Positions 26,193 to 34,566 of a DNA stretch of 64,000 nucleotides are shown piece after piece. Where the stretch lies: contig CABJAW010000011.1 of NCBI GenBank assembly GCA_902363665.1, positions 1-64,000 on the forward strand. Direction: 5' to 3'. Source of the stretch: Lachnospiraceae bacterium (GTDB taxonomy: Bacteria; Bacillota; Clostridia; Lachnospirales; Lachnospiraceae). Position numbers and translations under genes: made by a program. The notes below the pieces were generated by a model. That model saw only the letters and a list, made by a program, of their open reading frames with translations. It did no database searches and was not told the DNA's origin. Position 1 is the first letter of the stretch. The number at the start of each line of letters is the position of its first letter.

Positions 26193-26532
26193 ACATATTC
26201 CAGTCAGTGACAGGATCGTCAGGACCGTATCCTTTCTTTTCCCAGCTTGGTTTACGGTTGCCATTGTCGACATCGTAGCTTCCGGCGTGTCCGGAATCTT
26301 CATAGTGCGTCAGAAGTCCACAGCCGTTAGCCGTATTAGCCGGGCAGCCAAGACAGGCAAACTGCTGTTTATAGCCTCTTGTACCGCCGTTCCAGCTTGA
26401 ATAATCCGGTGCCTGCCAGTTTCCTTTCATGTAGCGGCTGTCACATTTCAGGCCATTGCTTCCGCTTGCCAGATAAATACCCTCTGCCAGATCGGAATCA
26501 ATTGTAATCAATGGCTTTTTATAGGTGTTCAT
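26191..26532 (-). CDS. Leader-bearing secreted protein, candidate RiPP-like precursor A2
   Basis: This 113-residue protein begins MNTYKKPLITIDSDLAEG followed by IYLASG, the same leader as A1, but the rest is unrelated. The remainder is rich in G, N, D, W and Y with four cysteines (30, 60, 63, 71; motif CLGCPANTANGC), ending GYGPDDPVTDWNM. The ATG at 26532 follows AAAGGGGG. It has its own promoter (26559-26586) and no classical signal peptide. It is convergent with A1. The cysteine pattern could form disulfides, bind metal or be a substrate for modification; none can be chosen from sequence alone. Confidence 0.75.
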   Translation of the reverse strand: MNTYKKPLITIDSDLAEGIYLASGSNGLKCDSRYMKGNWQAPDYSSWNGGTRGYKQQFACLGCPANTANGCGLLTHYEDSGHAGSYDVDNGNRKPSWEKKGYGPDDPVTDWNM

Positions 26533-26558
26533 GTAGTATCCCCCTTTCATCTATTTTG

Positions 26559-26586
26559 ATTATAACGCGTTGAAAAGAAACGTCAA
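26559..26586 (-). promoter_or_regulatory. Sigma-A promoter for leader-bearing protein A2
   Basis: On the minus strand TTGACG (26586-26581), 16-bp spacer and TATAAT (26564-26559), about 27 bp before the start codon. Only a short untranslated leader remains, unlike the long leader of A1. Confidence 0.75.
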
Positions 26587-26640
26587 TACATATGCGATAA
26601 ATAGTTGTAATGCAATGAACCGGATCAGGCAGGTCTCTGC

Positions 26641-26670
26641 TTCGCCTGCGAAGAGCAATAAGCAGGCGAA
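26641..26670. repeat. Hairpin after the ABC exporter gene
   Basis: TTCGCCTGC (26641-26649) pairs perfectly with GCAGGCGAA (26662-26670) around a 12-nt loop. There is no T-run on either strand, so if it ends the exporter transcript it is not a standard terminator. Confidence 0.5.
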
Positions 26671-26689
26671 ACGGATTGCTGAGTATAGA

Positions 26690-28459
26690 TCAGAATTCAT
26701 TCATCATTTTCCGGATTTCTTCTTCACTCAGCACCTCACACTTCTTATCTCGTATCGCATAGACCCTCGTGCAGATGTTTAATACGGTAGGCCGGTGGGT
26801 GGTCACAATGCACGTCCGCGGATAGGTGTCCTGCATGATATTGCGCAGAACCTTTCGCTCGGTTGCCACATCCAGAGCAGAGGTGGCTTCATCCAGCAGC
26901 AGGATCGGGGATTTGCGGAGCAGTGCCCGGGCAATGGAGAGGCGCTGCGCCTGTCCTTCGGAAAAACCGCCGCCGCGTTCCTTGATCTCACTGTAGATGC
27001 CGTCCGGCAGCTTTTCCACAAAGTCCCAGGCGCAGGACTGCTTCATGACTTCGATGATTTCCTCATCGGTGGCATCCGGCTTTACATTTCGCATATTGTC
27101 GGCGATCGTGCCGGAAAACATGGTATTTCCCTGCGGTACATAAGAGAATAATTTTCTGGTGGAAGGGGAAAGCTCCAGATTGTGTTCCTGCTGCGCTCCG
27201 GCGCAGACATGAAAAGCTCCTGCCTGTGGTGTCAGAAGAGAAAGGATCAGGCGGAGCATGGTCGTTTTTCCTTCACCGGACGGGCCCACCAGCGCGACGA
27301 TCTCATGAGGATAAGCTTCCAGAGAGGCACCCTCGAAAACGGCAGTGCCATTATGGTAGGAATAACTCAGGTCCTTCAGGTTCAGCCCGATTCCTTCTCC
27401 CCGGTACTGCTTTTCAAATTGCTGCACCGCAGAATCCTGACTGTAATCTTCCTGTGGCATTTCCACAATGTCCATCAGACGTCCTGCGGAAATCATCAGG
27501 GAAATAGCGGATGGGACGAGGCTGACCAGAGAGTTTACCGCGCTGGTCAGTGTGCCGGACAGCGAGAGGAACATGGTCATGGTTCCGTAACTGATCGCAT
27601 TGCTCCACACACGGTAGATGCCCCATCCATAACAGCTGTAGGATACGATGAAGCTGATGATGGACATCAGAACAGCCGTCACCATGGACATTTTCTGAAA
27701 GTCGAGCTGCATATGAATGTAATCATCCTGGAGACTTTTCAGCTTGACGGTATAAAAATGGATCAGGTCAAACGCCTTGATCGTCTGGATATTGGAAAAC
27801 GCTTCCTGGTTGAATCCATACAGCCTGGCATTCATGGCTGCGCTGCGCTCATTGTTTTTTGTCATTCTCCGCAATAGAGGGCGGGAAAGAAGTGCACTGA
27901 ACGGCATGCCAAGGAGTGCGAACAGGGCAAAGGTTGGATCGTAATACAGCACGATTGCCAGTGCGCTGATAAAGCGGAACGTGTAAATAATCAGGTTCGG
28001 GATCCAGTTCAGAATACCGCTTGAAATATTGGAAGCATCGGAGCTCCAGCGGGTGACCAAGTCACCGGTATGATAATCAGTTAAAGATTCCCAGTCCGTC
28101 ACCAGCATTTTCGCAAAAATTTCATTTTTGATCTCCGTATCCACCTTCAGGCTGATAAAAGTAGAGGCATAGCTGGAAGCCTGGGAAACCAGGATATTGG
28201 CAATGGAAAAACCGATCATGGCGGCAAAGGTACTAAGAAGCTGCCCGGTCTGGTGGCCGGTGATGATATCCACCAGATCTTTGGAAATCAGGCTGGAAAT
28301 CAGGGAGACACCGGTGCCCATGAGCCCAAGCAGGGTATACAGCACCATTGCTTTCCAGTAGCGGTGTCCATACTGATAGATCCATACGGTCTGCGTCCAC
28401 ATTTTTTTGAAGGTGCCCTGTTTCAGGTGTTTTTTGATCAGCAGAATCTTTTCTTTCAT
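26690..28459 (-). CDS. ABC exporter, fused permease and ATPase, without peptidase domain
   Basis: The 589-residue half-transporter has an N-terminal type IV membrane domain (about 30-330) and a nucleotide-binding domain with Walker A GPSGEGKTT, signature FSEGQAQRL, Walker B ILLLDEATSALD and the switch TTHRPT. It lacks the C39 peptidase domain of bacteriocin exporters, so leader removal must be done elsewhere, plausibly by the S26 peptidase at 24908. Its start overlaps the stop of the upstream PqqD-kinase gene by four bases (ATGA), so the two are translationally coupled. Exported cargo is inferred to be the A1 and A2 proteins. Confidence 0.85.
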   Translation of the reverse strand: MKEKILLIKKHLKQGTFKKMWTQTVWIYQYGHRYWKAMVLYTLLGLMGTGVSLISSLISKDLVDIITGHQTGQLLSTFAAMIGFSIANILVSQASSYASTFISLKVDTEIKNEIFAKMLVTDWESLTDYHTGDLVTRWSSDASNISSGILNWIPNLIIYTFRFISALAIVLYYDPTFALFALLGMPFSALLSRPLLRRMTKNNERSAAMNARLYGFNQEAFSNIQTIKAFDLIHFYTVKLKSLQDDYIHMQLDFQKMSMVTAVLMSIISFIVSYSCYGWGIYRVWSNAISYGTMTMFLSLSGTLTSAVNSLVSLVPSAISLMISAGRLMDIVEMPQEDYSQDSAVQQFEKQYRGEGIGLNLKDLSYSYHNGTAVFEGASLEAYPHEIVALVGPSGEGKTTMLRLILSLLTPQAGAFHVCAGAQQEHNLELSPSTRKLFSYVPQGNTMFSGTIADNMRNVKPDATDEEIIEVMKQSCAWDFVEKLPDGIYSEIKERGGGFSEGQAQRLSIARALLRKSPILLLDEATSALDVATERKVLRNIMQDTYPRTCIVTTHRPTVLNICTRVYAIRDKKCEVLSEEEIRKMMNEF

Positions 28460-29625
28460 CGAAGCGCCTCCTGACGGTCGATCTCGTCTTTGGCGGCCTG
28501 TGCCGCAGAAGGATGCATGGTGCAGGAAAGATGAAATACAGGAACTTTATCCGCGATTTCGGATGCGAAAGACAGATTTCGGCTTAGCAGTTCCTCCGTC
28601 CAGGCAGGTGAGATCATACGCTGCATGACACGCAGGATTTTATCGGATGCGGGAAGTTCCTCGGTCTGTTCTCGTTCCTGGCTGCGGCCGAGAAGCACGA
28701 TGCCGCCAAGCGGATACTGTTTTGTGGTAAAAATACCGGAGGTTCCACACCACGGAATGCCATAGACAAAAAGCTGTCCATTTTCAATACCAATCAGATT
28801 CAGATCTCCGTTCAGATATGGTGTCTGAAACAGTTTGTGCCACAGAGCCGTGTGTGTGGTTTTCCCCATGCCGGAGTGGCCGGAAAAGAGCCATGCTTTT
28901 TCGCGGTACAAAATGGACGCCGAATGAAGGGCAAATCGGCCGTTTTTCTGCGCAAGATACAGAAAGAACAGCCGGATCGCGTGAAACAGATCGTCAGATA
29001 CTTCGCGGGTATGCACCGGCTTGCAGTAAATACGTACATAGCCGCCATCCAAAGTCATATGCGCTTCATAAATGTCCGGCATCGTCGGAAAAAGAACCAC
29101 ATAGCGGTCAGAATTTTGAAAAATGGTTATCTCTTTGTTTTGCAGCAGCACCTGTCCATAGGAACGGCTGTCCGGAGGTACGGTCAGAAGATCGATGCGC
29201 TGGTCCGCAGCCATTGCGGAAGAGTCTGCGCGAAAGGCATCAAAAGCGGCAGCCGTGAGATCAGCCGGATCGTACAGATGCAGGGAGAGACCGGCAATGG
29301 AAAGACGGCAAGAAGGTTTCTCCCGGACCGGACACAGGGATTCGGCCAGCATTCCATACTGGAGAAGCTGCATAGCCCATCCCTTTACATCCTCAAGAAC
29401 CGAAGAAAACTCCGCTTCACCAAGATTATAATGAGCGATCAGATGAGATGTCAGGTCTTCTAAAGAAGCGTTTCCTGCGTGCTGCAGCGCGTTCCACAGA
29501 AAAACACTGGTTTCATTCATCACAGTCCCCTTTTTCTGATCTGCAATCTGCTGCCCATATGGGAGCAGATAAAAGGTATTTTTTATTTGCCGGAGCGTGT
29601 ATCCGGTCTGACATTTTAGTAACAT
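28456..29625 (-). CDS. PqqD domain fused to an HPr kinase-like kinase
   Basis: The 389-residue product has a PqqD-like N-terminal domain (about 8-95; LRQIKNTFYLLPYG, VMNETSVFLWNAL, LQYGMLAE). An HPr kinase/PEP carboxykinase-like domain follows, with Walker A GHSGMGKTT at 249-257, LHSASI at 233-238 and YLNGDLNLI with GIPWCGTSG downstream. HPr kinase-like enzymes in lasso peptide clusters (ThcoK, PadeK) phosphorylate the peptide. Here the recognition element is fused to the kinase, so leader-guided phosphorylation of A1 and/or A2 is likely. There is no HPr-type regulatory domain. It overlaps the ABC exporter gene by four bases. Confidence 0.82.
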   Translation of the reverse strand: MLLKCQTGYTLRQIKNTFYLLPYGQQIADQKKGTVMNETSVFLWNALQHAGNASLEDLTSHLIAHYNLGEAEFSSVLEDVKGWAMQLLQYGMLAESLCPVREKPSCRLSIAGLSLHLYDPADLTAAAFDAFRADSSAMAADQRIDLLTVPPDSRSYGQVLLQNKEITIFQNSDRYVVLFPTMPDIYEAHMTLDGGYVRIYCKPVHTREVSDDLFHAIRLFFLYLAQKNGRFALHSASILYREKAWLFSGHSGMGKTTHTALWHKLFQTPYLNGDLNLIGIENGQLFVYGIPWCGTSGIFTTKQYPLGGIVLLGRSQEREQTEELPASDKILRVMQRMISPAWTEELLSRNLSFASEIADKVPVFHLSCTMHPSAAQAAKDEIDRQEALR

Positions 29626-29646
29626 GAAACGGGGTCCCTTCTTCGC

Positions 29647-29675
29647 GCAAAGCGGATATTCGCAATCCGCTTCGC
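29647..29675 (+). repeat. Dispersed intergenic hairpin repeat, best copy
   Basis: GCAAAGCGGAT (29647-29657), loop ATTCGCA, ATCCGCTTCGC (29665-29675): an 11-bp stem with one G-T pair. Related copies lie at 2086, 24553 and 38412, with half copies near 25697, 35651 and 60168. Confidence 0.7.
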
Positions 29676-29681
29676 TACTCC

Positions 29682-29715
29682 TTTAAATATAGCACTGTTT
29701 TAAATATAGCACTGT
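29682..29715 (-). repeat. Perfect 17-bp tandem duplication with two extended -10 motifs
   Basis: TTTAAATATAGCACTGT occurs twice head to tail (29682-29698, 29699-29715). Read on the minus strand each copy gives TGCTATATT, an extended -10 element, about 60 to 90 bp upstream of the PqqD-kinase start. The duplication may give that operon two overlapping transcription starts. Confidence 0.6.
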
Positions 29716-29762
29716 CAGAATGATGAGTACAGAAAAACCAAGTGAAAAGAACTATAAAAGCA

Positions 29763-31895
29763 TCAGAACTTTTTCACCGTAAACACTGCTACCGACCGTG
29801 GCCTCATAATAAATTTTCCATCGATCCGCACCTCCTGCCCCTCCGGGTAGCAGTAACGGCCATACTGGTCTCCGAATGTGTTGACGCAGAGATACCACGC
29901 ACCGCCGTGTGTCAGGGCCGGGAGAGAGATCTCGACGTCCTCCCAGTAGGTGTTGACGGAGAGATAAATGATATCATCCTCTCCTTTTTCTGAATCGTAC
30001 CCGGCGAAGCTGACGCTTAAGGTGCGGGCGTCGCGCGGGATGGTGACGTCGGCCGCATTTATGTTGTGCGTGTGGATCGCGTCCATACCGCAGACGGCGT
30101 CCGGCAGCTTCTGGCGGATGATCGGATGTTTGAAGCGAAATGCGATCATAAAGCGGAAGAATTCAAACAGATCATGATTTTTTGACAGCAGATCCCAGTT
30201 AAGCCAGGAGATTTCATTGTCCTGGCAGTAGCTGTTGTTGTTGCCAAATTTTGTGCTGCCAAATTCATCACCGGAGAGAAACATCGGCGTGCCGCGGCTG
30301 CACAGAAGTACGGCACAGGCATTGCGGATCATGCGGTAACGCAAAGAGAGTACATCCGGATTGGAGGTTTCGCCTTCCTCGCCGCAGTTCCAGCTTCGGT
30401 TGTCGTTCGCACCGTCGGTGTTATTCCAGCCGTTTGCTTCATTATGCTTTTCGTTATAAGAATACAGATCGTATAAGGTAAAACCATCGTGACAGGTCAG
30501 GAAGTTGACACAGGAATTATACCCTGCATAATTGTCGTTTGTGGCAGAATAGTAGCCGCCGTAAAGGTCGCCGGAGCCGGAAATGCTCCAGGCTGCATCC
30601 CAGGACTGCCAGCAGTCGCCCTTCAAAAAGCCGCGAAGCGCATCACGGTAGCGCCCATTCCATTCGGCCCAGCGGTGGTTGGCAGGAAAGCTGCCGACCT
30701 GATACAGTCCGCCGGCATCCCATGCCTCGGCAATAAGCTTGACGTTGCTAAGGATGGGATCACAGGCAAGTGTTTTCAAAAGCGGCGGATTGTTCATCGG
30801 CGAACCGTCCTCATTGCGGCCGAGAATGGTCGCAAGGTCAAATCGAAAACCATCGATGCGATAACTGATTGCCCAGTAGCGCAGACATTCCAGAATCATC
30901 TGCTGCACGACCGGGTGATTGCAGTTTAAGGTATTGCCGCAGCCACTGAAATTATAATAATTGCCGTCCGGCGTCAGCATGTAATAGATATTGTTGTCAA
31001 AGCCTTTGAAACTGAAGCTCGGACCCTTTTCATTTCCTTCTGCCGTGTGATTAAACACGACATCCAGAATGACTTCGATATCGTTGTCGTGAAGCGCTTT
31101 AATGAGTTCACGAAGTTCAGTACCCTCGCGGTTGAATTCAACGGAGGCTGCATAGCTTGTATTTGGCGCAAAAAAGCTGACAGTATTGTATCCCCAGTAT
31201 TCCAGAAGACGTTTTCCGTTTACTTCGCGGACATCCATGCACTCATCAAATTCGAAGATCGGCATGAGCTCAACAGCGTTGATTCCGAGCTCCTTGAGGT
31301 AGGGAATCTTTTCTTTCAGCCCTGCATAAGTGCCTTTGTGCTCGACACCGGAGGAGGGGTGGCGTGTAAAGCCCCGTACATGCAGCTCATAGATGACGAG
31401 CTCGCTCATTTCCCGTGTGGATTGCTTGGTATCGCCCCAGTCAAATACATCTTTTACGACTCGCGCATGGTAATGCTGCGGCTTTTTAACGCCCCAGATA
31501 TTCTGACCGGTGACAGCTCTTGCGTATGGATCGAGCAGGATTGTATTTTTATTAAAAAGAAGTCCCCTGGCGGGATCGTATGGACCATCGACGCGATAGG
31601 CGTATTCAAATTCACGGATGTTCAGGCCGTAAACAATCATGGAATAGACGTCTCCGATTTTATAGGATTCCGGAAACGGGAGGACGGCGTACGGTTCTTC
31701 TTCGCCGCGATGAAACAGCAGCAGTTCGCAGGAAGTGCCGCCGTGTGTATGAATGGTAAAATTAACGCCGCAGGGAAGCGGCAGAGCGCCATTTACGTCG
31801 AACATGCCGGGGCGGACCGGAAAACCGGAAATTTCGCCCATCGGCCGGACCGTGATCGGGTAGTCAGGCGTATATTCGTGATCGTGCAGTTTCAA
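29763..31895 (-). CDS. glgX: Glycogen debranching enzyme (GlgX/isoamylase type, GH13)
   Basis: This enzyme hydrolyses alpha-1,6 branches of glycogen. The 710-residue product has an N-terminal CBM48-like domain (about 15-130), the DPYARAVTG insert, and GH13 motifs DVVFNHTAEG, the nucleophile region GFRFDLATILGR, the acid region LIAEAWDAGG and FLTCHDGFTLYDL, ending in a beta C-terminal domain. The start is TTG at 31895: AGGAGG lies six bases before it, and a promoter and hairpin sit in the untranslated region. Longer ATG starts would run through the promoter. Monocistronic; no other glycogen genes are in the window. Confidence 0.92.
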   Translation of the reverse strand: MKLHDHEYTPDYPITVRPMGEISGFPVRPGMFDVNGALPLPCGVNFTIHTHGGTSCELLLFHRGEEEPYAVLPFPESYKIGDVYSMIVYGLNIREFEYAYRVDGPYDPARGLLFNKNTILLDPYARAVTGQNIWGVKKPQHYHARVVKDVFDWGDTKQSTREMSELVIYELHVRGFTRHPSSGVEHKGTYAGLKEKIPYLKELGINAVELMPIFEFDECMDVREVNGKRLLEYWGYNTVSFFAPNTSYAASVEFNREGTELRELIKALHDNDIEVILDVVFNHTAEGNEKGPSFSFKGFDNNIYYMLTPDGNYYNFSGCGNTLNCNHPVVQQMILECLRYWAISYRIDGFRFDLATILGRNEDGSPMNNPPLLKTLACDPILSNVKLIAEAWDAGGLYQVGSFPANHRWAEWNGRYRDALRGFLKGDCWQSWDAAWSISGSGDLYGGYYSATNDNYAGYNSCVNFLTCHDGFTLYDLYSYNEKHNEANGWNNTDGANDNRSWNCGEEGETSNPDVLSLRYRMIRNACAVLLCSRGTPMFLSGDEFGSTKFGNNNSYCQDNEISWLNWDLLSKNHDLFEFFRFMIAFRFKHPIIRQKLPDAVCGMDAIHTHNINAADVTIPRDARTLSVSFAGYDSEKGEDDIIYLSVNTYWEDVEISLPALTHGGAWYLCVNTFGDQYGRYCYPEGQEVRIDGKFIMRPRSVAVFTVKKF

Positions 31896-31911
31896 AAAAA
31901 GCCTCCTGTCT

Positions 31912-31941
31912 GACCGGCCCGGCAGAGATTGCCGGGAGGTC
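31912..31941 (-). promoter_or_regulatory. Hairpin just upstream of the glgX ribosome binding site
   Basis: GACC-CCCGGCA (31912-31924) pairs with TGCCGGG-GGTC (31930-31941) around a 5-nt loop, ending a few bases before the AGGAGG (minus strand). It may stabilise the mRNA or modulate translation of the TTG-started gene. Confidence 0.5.
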
Positions 31942-32001
31942 GGAAATAGAATGAAAGTAAAAACGAATATTCGTAACGTATGTGAATAACGTGCAAGATT
32001 C

Positions 32002-32030
32002 AGTATATCCCACTTTTTTGTAAATGACAA
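32002..32030 (-). promoter_or_regulatory. Sigma-A promoter of glgX
   Basis: Minus strand TTGTCA (32030-32025), 17-bp spacer, TATACT (32007-32002). It lies back to back with the promoter at 32040-32068 of the GntR operon. Confidence 0.75.
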
Positions 32031-32039
32031 TAAATGTAC

Positions 32040-32068
32040 TTGACAAATACAATTGACGGTGCTATGGT
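32040..32068 (+). promoter_or_regulatory. Candidate promoter of the GntR-ABC operon
   Basis: TTGACA (32040-32045), 17-bp spacer, TATGGT (32063-32068), leaving a leader of about 155 bases. YtrA-type repressors normally control their own promoter, but I could not define a clear operator here. Confidence 0.55.
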
Positions 32069-32228
32069 TAATTACACAAGTAACGAACCGAATAACTAAA
32101 TGGTAAGTCAACCGAATGAAAAGGTTGGAAGAAGAAAGTGAAACGGCAGAGGAGACGAAGCATTGGAGGAAGTAGTCTGCAAAAAGAAAATGACTGAAAA
32201 AATCAGTAAATAAAGGAAGTGAAGTTAC

Positions 32229-32603
32229 GTGAATGAGATTTTAACGCAGGAGAAATCCATTTATATTCAGATCAAAGAGATGATCGAGAATGACATTTTG
32301 CGCGACATTCTGCTGGAGGAGGAGCGCGTGCCAAGTACGAATGAACTGGCAAAGCTTTACGCAATCAATCCGGCGACAGCGGCGAAGGGGGTCAATCTTC
32401 TGGTAGATGAAGGTATTTTATATAAGAAAAGAGGAATTGGTATGTTTGTGGTACAGGGAGCAAAGAGCCAGATTACGGCGAAGCGCCGGAAGCATTTTTA
32501 TGATGATTACGTAAAGAGCCTGATGGCGGAGGCGGTCAGCCTTGGGATCACGAAGGAAGAACTGATCGAGATGATCCGGGAGTCGAAGGACGACGGAGAA
32601 TGA
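32229..32603 (+). CDS. GntR-family regulator, YtrA subfamily
   Basis: The 124-residue product has the winged-helix domain IYIQIKEMIENDILRDIL, RVPSTNELAKLYAINPATAAKGVNLLVDEGILYKKRGIGMFV and only a short helical dimerisation tail, as in YtrA-type repressors. These regulate neighbouring ABC transporter genes, often in response to cell envelope stress. GTG is the likely start (AAAGGAAGTGAA upstream). It heads a set with an ABC ATPase and two membrane proteins. Confidence 0.9.
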   Translation: MNEILTQEKSIYIQIKEMIENDILRDILLEEERVPSTNELAKLYAINPATAAKGVNLLVDEGILYKKRGIGMFVVQGAKSQITAKRRKHFYDDYVKSLMAEAVSLGITKEELIEMIRESKDDGE

Positions 32604-32752
32604 GGTGCCGGGGAAAATAAAAGACACCGGAGAATGAATAATTTTTACAACAGATAAGAAACAGAGAAGTTTCGCGGAAGGTAACGGATATGCGGGTGTA
32701 TGCACCGGAGCGTTCTTCAGATACGCTCTAAAGCAGGAAGTCGGAGGAAAAT

Positions 32753-33628
32753 ATGGAGCTGACAGGAAAAGAAATCAGGAAAAGTTATGGAAAAAAAGAG
32801 GTGCTTTGCGGCATCGATCTCACACTGGAAGAACATAAAATTTACGGTCTGATCGGAAGAAATGGAGCAGGAAAGACGACACTGCTTTCAGTATTGACGG
32901 CGCAGAGCCCATTGACGTCGGGCAGTGTCACACTTGACGGTCAGACAGTCTGGGAAAATAAGAAAGTACTTTCACATCTGTGCTTTGCACGTGAGATCAG
33001 CCAGATGGCGGGAAACGGAATTGCGGCAGTCAAGGCAAAGGACTATCTGAAGATTGCGAGGACGTTCTGCCCGCACTGGGATCAGGAGATGGCCGATCGG
33101 CTGACGGGCCAGTTCCATCTGGATGTGAAGAAGCGGATCGGTAAGCTTTCAAAAGGAATGGTTTCCATGCTGACGATCATCGTGGGGCTTGCGAGCAAGG
33201 CGGATATCACATTTCTTGATGAGCCGACTTCCGGGCTGGATGTCATTGCGCGGGAAAAGTTTTATCAGCTTCTGATGGAGGAATACACGGAAACAAACCG
33301 TACCTTTGTGATCTCGACACACATTATTGAGGAAGCAGAAGATATTTTTGAGGACGTTATCATCCTTGATGAGGGAAAAATCCTGCGCAATGAGAATACA
33401 CAGGAACTGCTGGAGCGAAGCTTTCATGTGAGCGGCCTGGCAGAGGAAGTGGATGCGGCCTGTGAGGGTCTTACGGTTTACCATGAGGAAACCATTGGCC
33501 GGAGCAAGGGCGTGACGGTGGTGCTGGAAGACGGTCAGCAGATTATGCCGGGACATGAAGTGAAAGTCCAGAAGCTGAACCTGCAGAAGCTTTTTGTGGC
33601 GCTGTGTGAAAAGGATGACGAGGCATGA
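32753..33628 (+). CDS. ABC transporter ATP-binding protein
   Basis: The 291-residue ATPase has Walker A GRNGAGKTT, the variant signature LSKGMVSML in place of LSGGQ, Walker B ITFLDEPTSGLD and the switch STHIIEE, followed by a C-terminal extension of about 80 residues. The KGM-type signature is common in YtrB/EcsA-like exporters beside YtrA regulators. It likely pairs with the membrane protein encoded at 33707 and perhaps 34567. Substrate unknown; peptide antibiotic or lipid export is typical for the class. Confidence 0.9.
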   Translation: MELTGKEIRKSYGKKEVLCGIDLTLEEHKIYGLIGRNGAGKTTLLSVLTAQSPLTSGSVTLDGQTVWENKKVLSHLCFAREISQMAGNGIAAVKAKDYLKIARTFCPHWDQEMADRLTGQFHLDVKKRIGKLSKGMVSMLTIIVGLASKADITFLDEPTSGLDVIAREKFYQLLMEEYTETNRTFVISTHIIEEAEDIFEDVIILDEGKILRNENTQELLERSFHVSGLAEEVDAACEGLTVYHEETIGRSKGVTVVLEDGQQIMPGHEVKVQKLNLQKLFVALCEKDDEA

Positions 33629-33706
33629 CAGGGTACGCAATTCGGAAAAGGAAGCGCTTAAAAGCGCAGAGGCTTTTGATGGATTGCATGGGAAGGAGGA
33701 GATAGT

Positions 33707-34390
33707 GTGAAAAAATACATAAAGTTCTGGGGAGAATATGTGCTGGGAGAGCTTGGTATTGCCCTTTTGGTGACGGCAATCTATTGCGTACTTGGAGTTA
33801 TGTTTGGAGGAATGAGCTGGAACGGCTCAGCCCTGGCATCGATACTGGCAGTGATGCCGTCGTACTTTTTGTTTTCTGCGCTGTTTGTGCACTGTATTCT
33901 GACGATCAGTATGTTTCGTATGTACACACCGGTGCTGCTCTCGATGGGACAAACCAGACGGTCCGCACTTTGGCAGCAGCTTGGCGTAAATGCGGTGAGC
34001 ATGGCACTGATTCTTCTGGCGGGCTGGATGCTGCTGGTCGGTGCTCCGAAAATATTTTCGTACCATATGCTTTTTGGGGAAAACTTTGGACTGCTTGCCG
34101 GGATCGAACTTCTGCTTGGAGGGTTCAGCATTTTTATGGGCATTCTGGTGGTGCGGTTCGGAAATAAGCTTGGCATACTGGTTGGTATGCTGTTGGGTGC
34201 GATTTTTGGAGGAACGAGTGTGGCAGCCATCGATCTGGTAAAGGGCGATGTCAATGCCATGCAGACCTGGGTATCAGTAGACGTTTCGATGAATGTGAAT
34301 GTGATTTTTGCAGTGGTTGGAGTGGCGACATACCTTGTTTCCGGAATTCTTGCGGTGAGGATGACGCGGAAGATTGAAGCGAAGCTGTAA
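33707..34390 (+). CDS. ABC-2-like membrane protein, partner of the upstream ATPase
   Basis: The 227-residue product has six hydrophobic segments and no recognisable soluble domain. A motif YTPVLLSMGQTRRSALWQQL between segments 2 and 3 resembles the coupling helix region of small ABC-2 permeases. GGAAGGAGGAG precedes the GTG start. The position after a YtrA regulator and an ATPase suggests it is the permease. A similar-sized protein (34567-35280) with a related STRKDFLVSSYIVGA loop follows, so the two may form a heterodimer. Confidence 0.75.
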   Translation: MKKYIKFWGEYVLGELGIALLVTAIYCVLGVMFGGMSWNGSALASILAVMPSYFLFSALFVHCILTISMFRMYTPVLLSMGQTRRSALWQQLGVNAVSMALILLAGWMLLVGAPKIFSYHMLFGENFGLLAGIELLLGGFSIFMGILVVRFGNKLGILVGMLLGAIFGGTSVAAIDLVKGDVNAMQTWVSVDVSMNVNVIFAVVGVATYLVSGILAVRMTRKIEAKL

Positions 34391-34566
34391 TATGCCGCAT
34401 GATAAGAGACAGAGAAAACAGAGGACTGGCAGCGAGAAGGCTCCGAAAACAGAATAATAAGAGCTGTGAAAATGAGAAAAACGGATAAAAGTAAAAGAAT
34501 TTCGGGGAACAGTGAAAATAGAGACGGTCAGAGAATGGATTAAGAGAAAGAAAAGAGGGCGTTGTT

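Noticed and set aside
26641..26670. Hairpin after the ABC exporter as a Rho-independent terminator
   Set aside because: Neither strand has a T-run; listed only as a hairpin.
23190..29625. Complete lasso peptide cluster
   Set aside because: No asparagine synthetase-like cyclase and no transglutaminase-like leader peptidase are encoded, and the precursor cores are far longer than lasso peptides.
31896..32111. Longer N-terminus for the debranching enzyme
   Set aside because: The extension runs through the promoter and hairpin, and the TTG at 31895 has a perfect AGGAGG.
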